A stretch of DNA of 64,000 nt from a virus: the IMG/VR virus record IMGVR_UViG_3300036985_006490, positions 1-64,000 of that record. One strand, given 5' to 3'. The position numbers were made by a program, and so were the translations under genes. This document shows positions 30,762 through 37,997 of this stretch, one piece after another. Numbering within the stretch: position 1 is the first letter of the stretch; each line of letters starts with the position of its first letter. The notes beneath the pieces are model-generated. The model had not been told where the DNA came from. It ran no database searches and was given only the letters and a program-made list of their open reading frames with translations.

Positions 30762-31298
30762 TTATGGATTATCATTTATTCTCATTTTTAATTTAAAATC
30801 TAAATTTGTTTTAGGGGTAAATCCAACATAATCTGATATTAATTCTTGTCCTATTTTATCCTCAAAAATTTCTTCATAACTTATCTTAAAACCAAATTTT
30901 AAATTTAACATTTTATTTTTTTCCTCATCCAACTGACATTTTGAATTCCAAATGGTTTCATGATTATTTATTAAAAAATCTTCATCAATTTCATAATAAC
31001 CATCAATAATACTATCAGAATAGTGGTGCCATTTTTTTCTTAATATAGCATATAAACCACTTTCGGCTTGCTTTAATGTATTTTTTCTGTATAGTATAAT
31101 AATTTTATTAAAAAATATTATATCTTTCAAATCGAAATCATTATTAGACAATGTCCTTTTTAAAATAAAATTATCCTCAACTTTATAATTTAAAGAGTGG
31201 TCTATTTCGGTTATAAATTTTATGTTTAATTCGTTAGATAACCATTTACAGATACTATATGATCCAGTTCTACCGTTACTTATTAATAAAATTTTCAT
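30762..31298 (-). CDS. Sulfotransferase-like P-loop protein, 178 aa
   Basis: Start set at ATG 31298 (MKILLISNGRTGSYSICKWL), just after an AATAAATA box; the longer frame reads through a dispersed repeat. ISNGRTGSYSICKW is the phosphate-loop (5'-PSB) motif of sulfotransferases, and IIILYRKNTLKQAESGL is the 3'-PAPS-binding RxxxxQAxS-like motif. The partner at 54747-55370 has the same layout. It may sulfate a surface glycan. Activity inferred. Confidence 0.78.
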   Translation of the reverse strand: MKILLISNGRTGSYSICKWLSNELNIKFITEIDHSLNYKVEDNFILKRTLSNNDFDLKDIIFFNKIIILYRKNTLKQAESGLYAILRKKWHHYSDSIIDGYYEIDEDFLINNHETIWNSKCQLDEEKNKMLNLKFGFKISYEEIFEDKIGQELISDYVGFTPKTNLDFKLKMRINDNP

Positions 31299-31321
31299 TG
31301 ACAATAAATATCCATTATTCC

Positions 31322-31380
31322 AAAAAAGGGGCTGGGGATTCCCACGACCGAAGGGAGAACGGACGGCCGTATACGAATAT
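31322..31380. repeat. Dispersed repeat, copy 2
   Basis: Same element as at 30646 with the 18-base core intact and a few extra bases (GGACGGCCG) before TATACGAATAT. Confidence 0.85.
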
Positions 31381-31383
31381 CCA

Positions 31384-31551
31384 TCATTTATCACAGACAA
31401 TATCATTCCCCTTCTTTCCACATACCTCACAAACATTTCCCTGTGAAGCGCAAGTTCCCTTAAACTCCCCACCTTTAAGAAATATCAGTCTCACGGACAT
31501 CAATATAAAAAATAAAGAAATAAATCCAATCGTTATCAGCAGTGTAATCAT
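31384..31551 (-). CDS. Small membrane/secreted protein with Cys cluster, 55 aa
   Basis: ATG at 31551 preceded by ATCAATAAATA. One membrane segment (LLITIGFISLFFILMSVRL), then LKGGEFKGTCASQG and VCEVCGKKGNDIVC. Short proteins with this hydrophobic helix, 'GGEFxGTCA' and C-x-x-C ending are common in Bacteroidota, annotated as 'membrane or secreted protein'. Role unknown; it marks gene flow from that phylum. Confidence 0.8.
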   Translation of the reverse strand: MITLLITIGFISLFFILMSVRLIFLKGGEFKGTCASQGNVCEVCGKKGNDIVCDK

Positions 31552-31572
31552 ATCAATAAATATCTTAATCCA

Positions 31573-31734
31573 TCAAGACATCTTATTCTTTAATATCTTC
31601 ATCTCCCTCTCCAAACCTTCAATCTTATATCTTATCATCCGTTGTATATCCTCCTCACCATACCTAATAGCAGACACCAACATCTTATTCAATTTCTCAA
31701 TTCGGTCTTCCAAATCATTAAGTTGTTTTTTCAT
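31573..31734 (-). CDS. Small coiled-coil protein, 53 aa
   Basis: ATG at 31734 preceded by ATCATAAATATA. Entirely helical and charged (KQLNDLEDRIEKLNKML, MIRYKIEGLEREMKILKNK). Probably oligomeric; function unknown. Confidence 0.75.
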   Translation of the reverse strand: MKKQLNDLEDRIEKLNKMLVSAIRYGEEDIQRMIRYKIEGLEREMKILKNKMS

Positions 31735-31763
31735 ATCATAAATATAATAAAAAACCCCAATTC

Positions 31764-31820
31764 AAAAAAGGGGTCGGGGATTCCCACGACCGAAGGGAGA
31801 ACGCGGTATACGAATATCCC
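31764..31820. repeat. Dispersed repeat, copy 3
   Basis: Same element with the intact 18-base core ACGACCGAAGGGAGAACG and CGGTATACGAATATCCC end. Confidence 0.85.
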
Positions 31821-31825
31821 CAATC

Positions 31826-32077
31826 TTATTCTTTTGAGAAAATATCATTAATTACATCTTCCGTATCAAAAAGAAATCTCGGGTCATCCAATGACATGTA
31901 ATTCTCAATACCAACATACTGCAAATCAATATCCTCATGACCCGAACGTTTCACAATTCCATGCTCAAATTTCCCCCCATCAATTATTGATTGTGCCTCC
32001 TCCAAACTCTCACACTCCAACTCAACGGTAATAAACTCCGTATAAACCCTAACCCCATTAAATTGATATGTATTCAT
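31826..32077 (-). CDS. Hypothetical protein, 83 aa
   Basis: Alpha/beta protein (YQFNGVRVYTEFITVELECE, then SLEEAQSIIDGG and ENYMSLDDPRFLFDTEDV). Single gene under a perfect host-type promoter. It is not tagged, in keeping with that promoter class. No family recognised. Confidence 0.82.
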   Translation of the reverse strand: MNTYQFNGVRVYTEFITVELECESLEEAQSIIDGGKFEHGIVKRSGHEDIDLQYVGIENYMSLDDPRFLFDTEDVINDIFSKE

Positions 32078-32092
32078 AGTTTCCTTTTTTTA

Positions 32093-32124
32093 CAAAGATA
32101 CATATTCCCCAAAATTTTTCCAAA
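32093..32124 (-). promoter_or_regulatory. Bacteroidota-type promoter TTTG-N20-TATCTTTG
   Basis: On the minus strand TTTG (32124-32121), 20 bases, TATCTTTG (32100-32093), 15 bases before the ATG at 32077. Confidence 0.75.
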
Positions 32125-32191
32125 AATTTTTTTTAGGATTTGGGGTCTATTTCAGAAGGGAGGTTATGTTTATAGAAATGACTACCCCATA

Positions 32192-32575
32192 TTATGAATT
32201 GGTCCTTACAAACTTATCCATATATGACTTGTCATTTATTCTTACATCTTTAGGTGTTATCCCAAAATTATCGGTAAACCATTTTTCAAAAAACTTAATG
32301 GTATATTCACTTTCAGTCAAAGCAGGATAATACCTAAACATTTCCCAATACACATGATAGGTAACATATAGTAAATCCTTGTTTGGATAATATTCCATTA
32401 TCACCGATGGGTCCTTGTGTCTATTATTACTATAATCATAATTAGCACTTAACTTATCCCCATGATAAACATACCACTTGGTTTTAGTCTTTTTGTATCT
32501 TGTTCTTGGATATAGAATATCAAACAATTTACCCATCGTTTTAAATAATTGACTTTCCGTTATGACATATTCCAT
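32192..32575 (-). CDS. Tagged MFSLS/WFE family protein, 127 aa
   Basis: MEYVITESQLFKTMGKLFDI tag, Lys/Tyr strand region (KTKWYVYHGDKLSANYDY), family helix (LTESEYTIKFFEKWFTDNFG) and a final VRINDKSYMDKFV. TATAAATAG directly upstream. Function unknown. Confidence 0.86.
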   Translation of the reverse strand: MEYVITESQLFKTMGKLFDILYPRTRYKKTKTKWYVYHGDKLSANYDYSNNRHKDPSVIMEYYPNKDLLYVTYHVYWEMFRYYPALTESEYTIKFFEKWFTDNFGITPKDVRINDKSYMDKFVRTNS

Positions 32576-32592
32576 AACATATAAATAGACAG

Positions 32593-32622
32593 GAGGGGAA
32601 ATAAAAACCCCACTCTTATGAA
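32593..32622 (-). terminator. Terminator after the 32629 gene
   Basis: AACCCCACTC...GAATGGGGGTT hairpin, T-run on the minus strand. Confidence 0.75.
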
Positions 32623-32628
32623 TGGGGG

Positions 32629-32946
32629 TTAAAAATATATTGAATAATAAACATCATAAATGGGTTCATCAGGATATTTTTTCTCAAACCATCGTTGAAT
32701 TAATTTTTCAGTCTCAGAAAAATTCCTCCCGAACAATTCACTTATTGTTACAAACAAATTCTTACTAACTCCCAAGTGTTTACCAAAATACTGAAATACC
32801 ATATTTCCATTTTCATCAACAATGTCGAAGTCCTTTTCATCCCCAAGTTGATGACTTGACTCTCTATGAATAAGTTCCCCCACCACTGAAGTAATATACT
32901 CATCAACCAATCTTAAAAGTCTATCTTCACTTATAATATATTTCAT
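32629..32946 (-). CDS. Tagged MFSLS/WFE family protein, 105 aa
   Basis: MKYIISEDRLLRLVDEYITS tag, FDIVDENGNMVFQYF strand pair, LFVTISELFGRNFSETEKLI-QRWFEKKYPDEP core and closing DVYYSIYF. Own ATAAATA box (32951-32957) and own terminator: a self-contained cassette. Confidence 0.87.
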   Translation of the reverse strand: MKYIISEDRLLRLVDEYITSVVGELIHRESSHQLGDEKDFDIVDENGNMVFQYFGKHLGVSKNLFVTISELFGRNFSETEKLIQRWFEKKYPDEPIYDVYYSIYF

Positions 32947-32967
32947 ACTAATAAATACCCATAAAAT

Positions 32968-32997
32968 AAAAAACCCCTCTTAGTGGAGGGGTCATTT
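32968..32997 (-). terminator. Terminator after the 33000 gene
   Basis: ACCCCTC-TTAGTG-GAGGGGT hairpin with T-run on the minus strand. Confidence 0.8.
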
Positions 32998-32999
32998 AA

Positions 33000-33263
33000 T
33001 TAATCTTTATTTACTTTATTAGTTTCCCAAAATTGTCTTATACGAGATCTAGATGCTTGATCAGTATAATCTTCCCATCTATCGTCCATACCATTTGGAG
33101 TTTCCAATCCAATAACTATATCAGGGTTAAACATACTCAGTCTTTTAACTTCACGAAAATCTGAATCTATTGACAAATGTTTAGATCTAACAACATCATT
33201 GTCCACATCATAAATAAGTTCGATAGTGCTTCCAAATGAATCTACAATTGTTTCTTGTATCAT
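33000..33263 (-). CDS. Hypothetical protein, 87 aa
   Basis: Start set at ATG 33263 (MIQETIVDSFGSTIELIYDV); the longer frame begins in the promoter region. Acidic, with a strand-rich start and RSRIRQFWETNKVNKD end. TTATAAATA lies about 20 bases upstream. Function unknown. Confidence 0.78.
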   Translation of the reverse strand: MIQETIVDSFGSTIELIYDVDNDVVRSKHLSIDSDFREVKRLSMFNPDIVIGLETPNGMDDRWEDYTDQASRSRIRQFWETNKVNKD

Positions 33264-33298
33264 AATATTAATGTTTATTATAAATATCATGGAGAATA

Positions 33299-33330
33299 AA
33301 AAAACCCCTCTATCGGGAGGGGTTCATTAA
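33299..33330 (-). terminator. Terminator after the 33347 gene
   Basis: ACCCCTC-TATCGG-GAGGGGT hairpin followed by a T-run on the minus strand. Confidence 0.8.
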
Positions 33331-33346
33331 AAATTACTTATATAAC

Positions 33347-33799
33347 TTAGAATCTATCACTGTCATCATTTGATTTTGACATTCGACTTTGAGTTGCAAA
33401 TGGAATAAGCTTACGGAAAAGTGACCTTGTCTCCCCTTGAATGTCATTTAACTCCAAAGAATTACCTCCCCATAGAATTTCTGATGTTTCTGAATCTACA
33501 ACCAAACTCTTACCGTTTAACCGAGCTATCATGACCCGAGGTTTGATTTCCCTAACATTAGTTACCATCTCATATGAGGGGTCCATCTCCAATGTTCGAT
33601 AAATGGTCTCCAAAGATTTACGGTCTTTAGAATTTTCAATACCCATAGCATCCTTTGCTCCTTTCATTATCTTAGAAAAGAATCCCTCAGGCTTTCTCAT
33701 TGGACCTTCCTTAAAATCCTCATTCATTTCTTGTTCTTTAATAGCCTTCTTTACCAATCTGACAAGATCTGATTCCGTTAATCTTATTACCTTTTTCAT
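33347..33799 (-). CDS. Tagged protein (IRLTESDL type), 150 aa
   Basis: MKKVIRLTESDLVRLVKKAI, then K-E-Q-E: basic tag with A-I-K-E-Q site. Then a Lys/Gly linker (FKEGPMRKPEGFFSKIMKG) and a domain with strands (KPRVMIARLNGKSLVVDSET). The PEGFFSKIMKGAKDAMG segment is amphipathic and could be membrane-active. TTATAAATAG upstream. Confidence 0.86.
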   Translation of the reverse strand: MKKVIRLTESDLVRLVKKAIKEQEMNEDFKEGPMRKPEGFFSKIMKGAKDAMGIENSKDRKSLETIYRTLEMDPSYEMVTNVREIKPRVMIARLNGKSLVVDSETSEILWGGNSLELNDIQGETRSLFRKLIPFATQSRMSKSNDDSDRF

Positions 33800-33834
33800 A
33801 TAAAAATTGTTTTATTATAAATAGTCAGAAAATA

Positions 33835-33863
33835 AAAAAACCCCTCGTTGAAGGGAGGGGTTA
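33835..33863 (-). terminator. Terminator after the 33867 gene
   Basis: AACCCCTC-GTTGAAG-GGAGGGGTT hairpin, T-run on the minus strand. Confidence 0.8.
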
Positions 33864-33866
33864 ATA

Positions 33867-34163
33867 TTAGTTCAACTTCTTTATGTATTTACCAACACCC
33901 ATACTCATCATACTCATGAATCCATTTTTTCTCAACTTACCTTTAATCCTAATACCTGTATCCTTATCAAACCCCTCCGATTCAAAATAACCTGGACTTT
34001 CCACATCAACCACAACATAACTCCCCACATATTTTACCGTCACACATCCCGAATCCATATAAGGTTCCAAGTCATCAATAATATCAATACCCCGACCTTC
34101 TTCAATAACCTTTTGTACAATCTTAACCAATTCAGATTCCGTAAGTCTTACTATCTTTTTCAT
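33867..34163 (-). CDS. Tagged protein (IVRLTESELV type), 98 aa
   Basis: Start set at ATG 34163 (MKKIVRLTESELVKIVQKVI, then E-E-G-R) by tag and by ATAAATA directly upstream. A small domain follows with strands (CVTVKYVGSYVVVDVESP) and a Lys/Gly end (RIKGKLRKNGFMSMMSMG). Function unknown. It is the last gene before the non-coding region. Confidence 0.86.
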   Translation of the reverse strand: MKKIVRLTESELVKIVQKVIEEGRGIDIIDDLEPYMDSGCVTVKYVGSYVVVDVESPGYFESEGFDKDTGIRIKGKLRKNGFMSMMSMGVGKYIKKLN

Positions 34164-34644
34164 ATTAATAAATACCCAAAAAAGGTCATTTTTTTTCCCA
34201 AAAATTTTTTTGCGCAATATTGGGGATTATCCCCCCAAAACTGACATTCTGACAGGAGGGGAGGGGGGATACGGGGGGTAGGGGCCCCATATGGGGGGGT
34301 GTACCCCATGCCAGAGGGGAGGTATCAGGTATATTTATTTATCCCCCACCCCCTATGAGTTATCCACAAGTTGTTAGTGTGGATAACTTGTGGACATAAA
34401 CAGAATAATATATTGTGGATAAGTGGTATGACAAGCGGACAGTAATCAAAACCACGTAGGGGTAACCGAAGAATGTTCTGTATGATAGTACAATTATATC
34501 TTGGTTTTGTATGCTCTACTTAACATAATCCAGATTATGTAACATACTTCTATAACTCCCCCAACCTTTTATTGTATTATGTGGGGAATGTTTAGACACA
34601 CCTTAAAAGTTTTGTGGACTCTAATGTCCCCGACCACAGGGAGG
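34164..34644. other. Non-coding region with G-runs and DnaA boxes (candidate origin, left part)
   Basis: No reading frame of note. It holds five G-runs of 4-7 at 34258-34299 on the plus strand and three exact DnaA boxes (TTATCCACA 34360-34368; reverse complement at 34378-34386 and 34414-34422), the first two facing each other. ACTGACATTCTG at 34240 recurs at 35557. A TATTTATTTAT lies at 34333-34342. The combination suits a replication origin or packaging/recombination site. Confidence 0.55.
34258..34299 (+). other. Potential G-quadruplex tract
   Basis: Runs GGGG, GGGGGG, GGGGGG, GGGG and GGGGGGG are separated by loops of 1, 4, 2 and 8 bases, in a genome where such runs are otherwise rare. 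Located 60 bases from the first DnaA box. Confidence 0.65.
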
Positions 34645-35082
34645 TTAGAACGTATACTTAGGTTTCCCCTCCTTACGGTTAACATGCCATGTTCCAATAG
34701 CAACAGGACGCTGTCCTTGTATCTTTAACTCAGGGGGGACAGCATCTGAATTGACAACCTCTGACATAACCTTCTCAATACTTTTCTTAATTGATTGGTA
34801 ATCATCATACGTCATATCGGTTGCTGTAATGGGGTATGACAAATCAATATAACTACCCAAGTCCGTTTCCTCCTTTAACCAACCCTTCATTTCATCATCA
34901 TACATCTCTCCCCAAATGGCGGGGTCAAAATCAAAGTTAAGGAATATACTATTGTATTTCCCCAAGTCAGATTGATTAACAAACACATCCTTAATGTAGG
35001 GGAACTCCCTTGTTAATGATCTCTTTATTAATTTGAATGTATAATTGTCATACAATTTCTCCGTACTGTACTGATATCCCAT
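34645..35082 (-). CDS. Hypothetical protein, 145 aa
   Basis: A soluble alpha/beta protein (FKLIKRSLTREFPYIKDVFV, FLNFDFDPAIWG) with a Lys/Pro end (WHVNRKEGKPKYTF). Untagged, but TTATAAATA lies upstream. It sits between the two parts of the candidate origin. No family recognised. Confidence 0.8.
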   Translation of the reverse strand: MGYQYSTEKLYDNYTFKLIKRSLTREFPYIKDVFVNQSDLGKYNSIFLNFDFDPAIWGEMYDDEMKGWLKEETDLGSYIDLSYPITATDMTYDDYQSIKKSIEKVMSEVVNSDAVPPELKIQGQRPVAIGTWHVNRKEGKPKYTF

Positions 35083-35114
35083 TGAAATTTAGTTTATTAT
35101 AAATACCAAAATAG

Positions 35115-35145
35115 TTGGAACTTCCCCAAACTTATATTACATTTG
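35115..35145 (+). promoter_or_regulatory. Bacteroidota-type promoter TTG-N20-TACATTTG
   Basis: TTG at 35115-35117, 20 bases, TACATTTG at 35138-35145, five bases before the ATG at 35151. Confidence 0.6.
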
Positions 35146-35150
35146 TAATT

Positions 35151-35252
35151 ATGAGAAAAATATTGTTCTACGTGCTTTTGGGATGGTTTGCTTACAACGT
35201 GTTTAAGTGGTATAAAAAATCACAGAAACCACAAGCCCCACAGAATCCCTAA
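35151..35252 (+). CDS. Small membrane protein, 33 aa
   Basis: 34 codons including stop. A hydrophobic aromatic helix (ILFYVLLGWFAYNVFKWY) and a Lys/Pro/Gln tail (KKSQKPQAPQNP). The host-type promoter directly in front supports it. Its stop region touches the stop of the 35249-35509 gene. Confidence 0.65.
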   Translation: MRKILFYVLLGWFAYNVFKWYKKSQKPQAPQNP

Positions 35253-35509
35253 CCATTCATATATTCACGTATGAGTGATTGACACTTGCCCACAATATCC
35301 TTGGGGGTAATGTCATAGTCAGTCATCTCATACAACCCTTCGACCTTCGCATCGACACAAGCCCATGAGTTCATACTCACAGGCTTTCGATGGAAGGTCT
35401 TTTTTGCTTTCTCGAAATATAAGGAACCTGCCTCAACATCGTTGAGAGAAATAATAAACCTTATTCTTCCCTCCTCCATTAACTCCATCTTATAAACAAA
35501 ATCTTCCAT
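35249..35509 (-). CDS. Hypothetical protein, 86 aa
   Basis: Start set at ATG 35509 (MEDFVYKMELMEEGRIRFII), preceded by a TATATTTAT box that overlaps a DnaA box (35509-35517). Strand-rich N-terminal half and a helical end (DIVGKCQSLIREYMNG). Function unknown. Confidence 0.78.
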   Translation of the reverse strand: MEDFVYKMELMEEGRIRFIISLNDVEAGSLYFEKAKKTFHRKPVSMNSWACVDAKVEGLYEMTDYDITPKDIVGKCQSLIREYMNG

Positions 35510-35546
35510 GTGGATAAATATACACTCGGAACATATAAAAATAAAG

Positions 35547-35612
35547 TTATCCACACACTGACATTCTGTCCGTAGGGGGCAACATGTGGAAAACTTTTTC
35601 CTTTGTGGATAA
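35547..35612. promoter_or_regulatory. DnaA box pair, right cluster
   Basis: TTATCCACA at 35547-35555 and its reverse complement at 35604-35612, face to face, with another at 35509-35517. Exact matches to the consensus. Confidence 0.6.
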
Positions 35613-36190
35613 ATAAATAGGGGGAAAAACTTGACTTTGACAAAATGTCAGGGGAGCTTTGCATGGGGGATAATCCCTTTGGGGGGTTTTGGTTCCCCCA
35701 CTCTCTACCACTTTCCCCCACCATTAGTAGTGTATTCATGGCTGGTTATAGTGTAATGACCACTTTTTTCCCCCTGACGATAGTGTGAAGACCATATTTT
35801 TACTATCTTTGTTTCCTAGCAAAAAAAGGAATAGTAAGTGAGAGGTCGCGTGTAACGAACGTAGTGAGTGTTATATGAGTATTCACTCATAGTTTTAACC
35901 CCCCTTCAACGAACATTAGGGTATCTTAGATGACCCCTCATATAGACCATTACATTCCCCTTCAACGACATATCGTAGATGGTGGGAGAATGTGGGACTA
36001 ATGAATATAACATCTAATTACTACCGAAGGTCTTATCTTTAATGTTATCTCACCATAGAATTGTAATGTGAAATAATATATGTTAATTCGGATCCCCACC
36101 GAATAGGTGGTGCTTATTTAACATCTCACCTTCACACAATATCACCATGTCATTTGATGTCCTGTAGTTGGCGGGGGACACTATATTAGG

Positions 36191-36209
36191 TGGGGACAGT
36201 TTGTCCCCA
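36191..36209. other. Hairpin GGGGACA-GTT-TGTCCCC
   Basis: Perfect 7-bp stem with a 3-base loop in the non-coding region; no T-run follows, so not an ordinary terminator. Confidence 0.6.
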
Positions 36210-36293
36210 TGTATAACTCTCCAAATGTGTGTTAAAAAATGAGTTTTGGAGGATTATACAGTAATAAGAATGTGGAATAAATGAACGAATGAA

Positions 36294-36332
36294 ATGGTCG
36301 GGAACACGACAGTGTTCCTCATCCGACCATGT
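36294..36332. other. Long composite hairpin
   Basis: ATGGTCGG-GAACAC-GACA-GTGTTC-CTCAT-CCGACCAT: two stacked stems (8 and 6 bp), a GACA tetraloop and a 5-base bulge on one side. It looks like a structured RNA or a protein-binding site. Confidence 0.65.
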
Positions 36333-36367
36333 AGTGAGTGAATTATATTACACATTCTCTATAATAT

Positions 36368-36400
36368 AAAAACCCCCACCTTTTGAGTGAGGGTTGTAAA
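36368..36400 (-). terminator. Terminator after homing endonuclease gene
   Basis: AACCCCCACC-TTTTGA-GTGAGGGTT hairpin with a T-run on the minus strand, 45 bases past the 36444 stop. Confidence 0.7.
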
Positions 36401-36443
36401 ATTTAGAATGCCAAACTAATGACCCACAAGAATCCTCCGAGAG

Positions 36444-37886
36444 TTATTTACATTCATATTTAATTGAGTAGTCGTTAAATCTTGGGTGTTTATTTTTTAT
36501 TCTTCCTATAGTACCCCATCCTGAATTTGTTAACTTAATCACTTCAGTTAAAGTGTGGTTCCCTGATTCTATGAGTTGTCTTATATTTTTATAATCTTCA
36601 TAACTAATTAAACCTAAGAATTTCTTTTTAGATGAGGAGTCGTCTCCGAAATAGTCTACTTGGAACTCTCCCCATGTTTTATATTTAGAGTTACCGTTTT
36701 TTCTGATAGAAAGATAAAAAAACATACAGACATCGTCGTGTGAATGTTTTTTTAATTCCCTTTGATATTGAGGGAATTTACCTAACTTTTTAGTTATATA
36801 TGAAACCGCCCATTTAAAAACATCCTCATTAGAAAAATCATATAGTTTATCATATGGTGCGGAGTCTCCCAATATTTCATGAATAAGGTGATAATTCTCA
36901 CCTGCTTCGTACAAATTACGTTTGAACGATTCTGTTCCACCATGTTTAGGTAAAAAATTTACAACATTTTGAAATCCGTTTTTTCTCATTTCATCCACAG
37001 TTGGGAATCTATTAAGTGTCTTAATCAAATCACTCATGACCCTAACGCAGTAATTAACATCGTTACATTCAAAAGTTTTTTCCTCGTATACCCACGTCTC
37101 ATTAAAATGTTTATTACAGTACTTAACAAAAGTAGAAAACTTACTAAAATAGTGTGTTACCTGATGTCGTAAAGTTGGACTTAATGTATGGTATCTTGGA
37201 TTTTCACTACCAAAATAACTTTTAACATTATTATAGATATCCTCTAATTTTAACACTTTACCTGTAATTAAATCTAATGGAGAAAAATCTTTACCCTCAT
37301 TGAATTTAATATCTACCCCATTTGTTAATAGTAGTTCCTTCAAATGAGTATAAAACCAATCAACCCCTTTTTTTGAACAGTCATCATCATATGTTGATAT
37401 TAAATTATACCCTAACTTTAAATACTGTTCTTTTTTATAATCATTTCTTTTATTCAATCCCCCCCAATGTTCCCAATATATGTTATAGTCAACTAAATAA
37501 CCATCAGCCAAGTAATTTTCGAACACTTTTGGATTTCCGTCAATGTTTACCCCCCAAGCTTTCATAAAACAAAAGGCAACAAATTCATAAAACCCCCTGA
37601 AAACATTACCATCTAAATAATAACCCGATTTTTTTTCAGGATAGTCGTAACCGAGTTCATCCAAAACCTTTTTGTACCATTCAGAACGTGATAATTTTCT
37701 ATTTGCAATTGCACTAGTTATTTTTCCATACTCAGGATGATTTCTGAAGTACACAAATGGAGGAGCGAATCCAAATTTATCCACTGTAATTTGAACCGCA
37801 TCTTTTAATTCGGAATAGATTGAATCTATATTCCAAATTTCATTATGATGAACCCCACTAAGAAATTGACCTTTATCGTTTCGCAT
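36444..37886 (-). CDS. Putative homing endonuclease (PD-(D/E)xK-like) with C-terminal HTH
   Basis: 480 residues. MRNDKGQFLSGVHHNEIW has the 'GQFxxG' start frequent in phage homing endonucleases. A nuclease-like core (ADGYLVDYNIYWEHWGG, then KKEQYLKLGYNLI) has the D-x-E and K spacing of PD-(D/E)xK enzymes. The C-terminus NHTLTEVIKLTNSGWGTIGRI is a helix-turn-helix for DNA binding. It lies beside the candidate origin as a free-standing mobile gene. Confidence 0.75.
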   Translation of the reverse strand: MRNDKGQFLSGVHHNEIWNIDSIYSELKDAVQITVDKFGFAPPFVYFRNHPEYGKITSAIANRKLSRSEWYKKVLDELGYDYPEKKSGYYLDGNVFRGFYEFVAFCFMKAWGVNIDGNPKVFENYLADGYLVDYNIYWEHWGGLNKRNDYKKEQYLKLGYNLISTYDDDCSKKGVDWFYTHLKELLLTNGVDIKFNEGKDFSPLDLITGKVLKLEDIYNNVKSYFGSENPRYHTLSPTLRHQVTHYFSKFSTFVKYCNKHFNETWVYEEKTFECNDVNYCVRVMSDLIKTLNRFPTVDEMRKNGFQNVVNFLPKHGGTESFKRNLYEAGENYHLIHEILGDSAPYDKLYDFSNEDVFKWAVSYITKKLGKFPQYQRELKKHSHDDVCMFFYLSIRKNGNSKYKTWGEFQVDYFGDDSSSKKKFLGLISYEDYKNIRQLIESGNHTLTEVIKLTNSGWGTIGRIKNKHPRFNDYSIKYECK

Positions 37887-37986
37887 AACACAAAGGAACT
37901 AAAAAAATTCGACTAATCCAAAAATTATGAAAAAATATCGTGGATAATCATCACAATTATTTAATATGGTGTGAGTTTCTTTATTC

Positions 37987-37993
37987 TATTTAT
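37987..37993 (+). promoter_or_regulatory. TATTTAT box
   Basis: Four bases before the ATG at 37998; spacing as at many other starts. Confidence 0.5.
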
Positions 37994-37997
37994 TGTT

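Larger units (their letters stand above)
35510..36443. other. Long non-coding region with DnaA boxes and hairpins (candidate origin, right part)
   Basis: About 930 bases without a convincing gene. DnaA boxes: 35509-35517 (minus), 35547-35555 (plus), 35604-35612 (minus). A TATCTTTG -7-like element is at 35804-35811. Repeated 'CCCCTTCAACGA' at about 35900 and 35957 and 'GTAGTGAGTG' at 35861 and 36333 suggest duplicated structured units. Strong hairpins are listed separately. A small RNA or origin function is likely, but I cannot tell which. Confidence 0.5.

Noticed and set aside
31298-31472. 58-residue N-terminal extension of the sulfotransferase-like protein
   Set aside because: The extension reads through a dispersed repeat and the promoter box; the ATG at 31298 follows the usual TATTTATTG leader.
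30646-31820. Possible CRISPR array
   Set aside because: Three repeat copies are separated by whole genes (about 440-680 bases), with no regular spacers and no cas genes.
34645-36443. The 35479-35739 frame (86 aa, minus strand)
   Set aside because: It crosses DnaA boxes and G/C-runs and has no promoter or start context; composition looks random.
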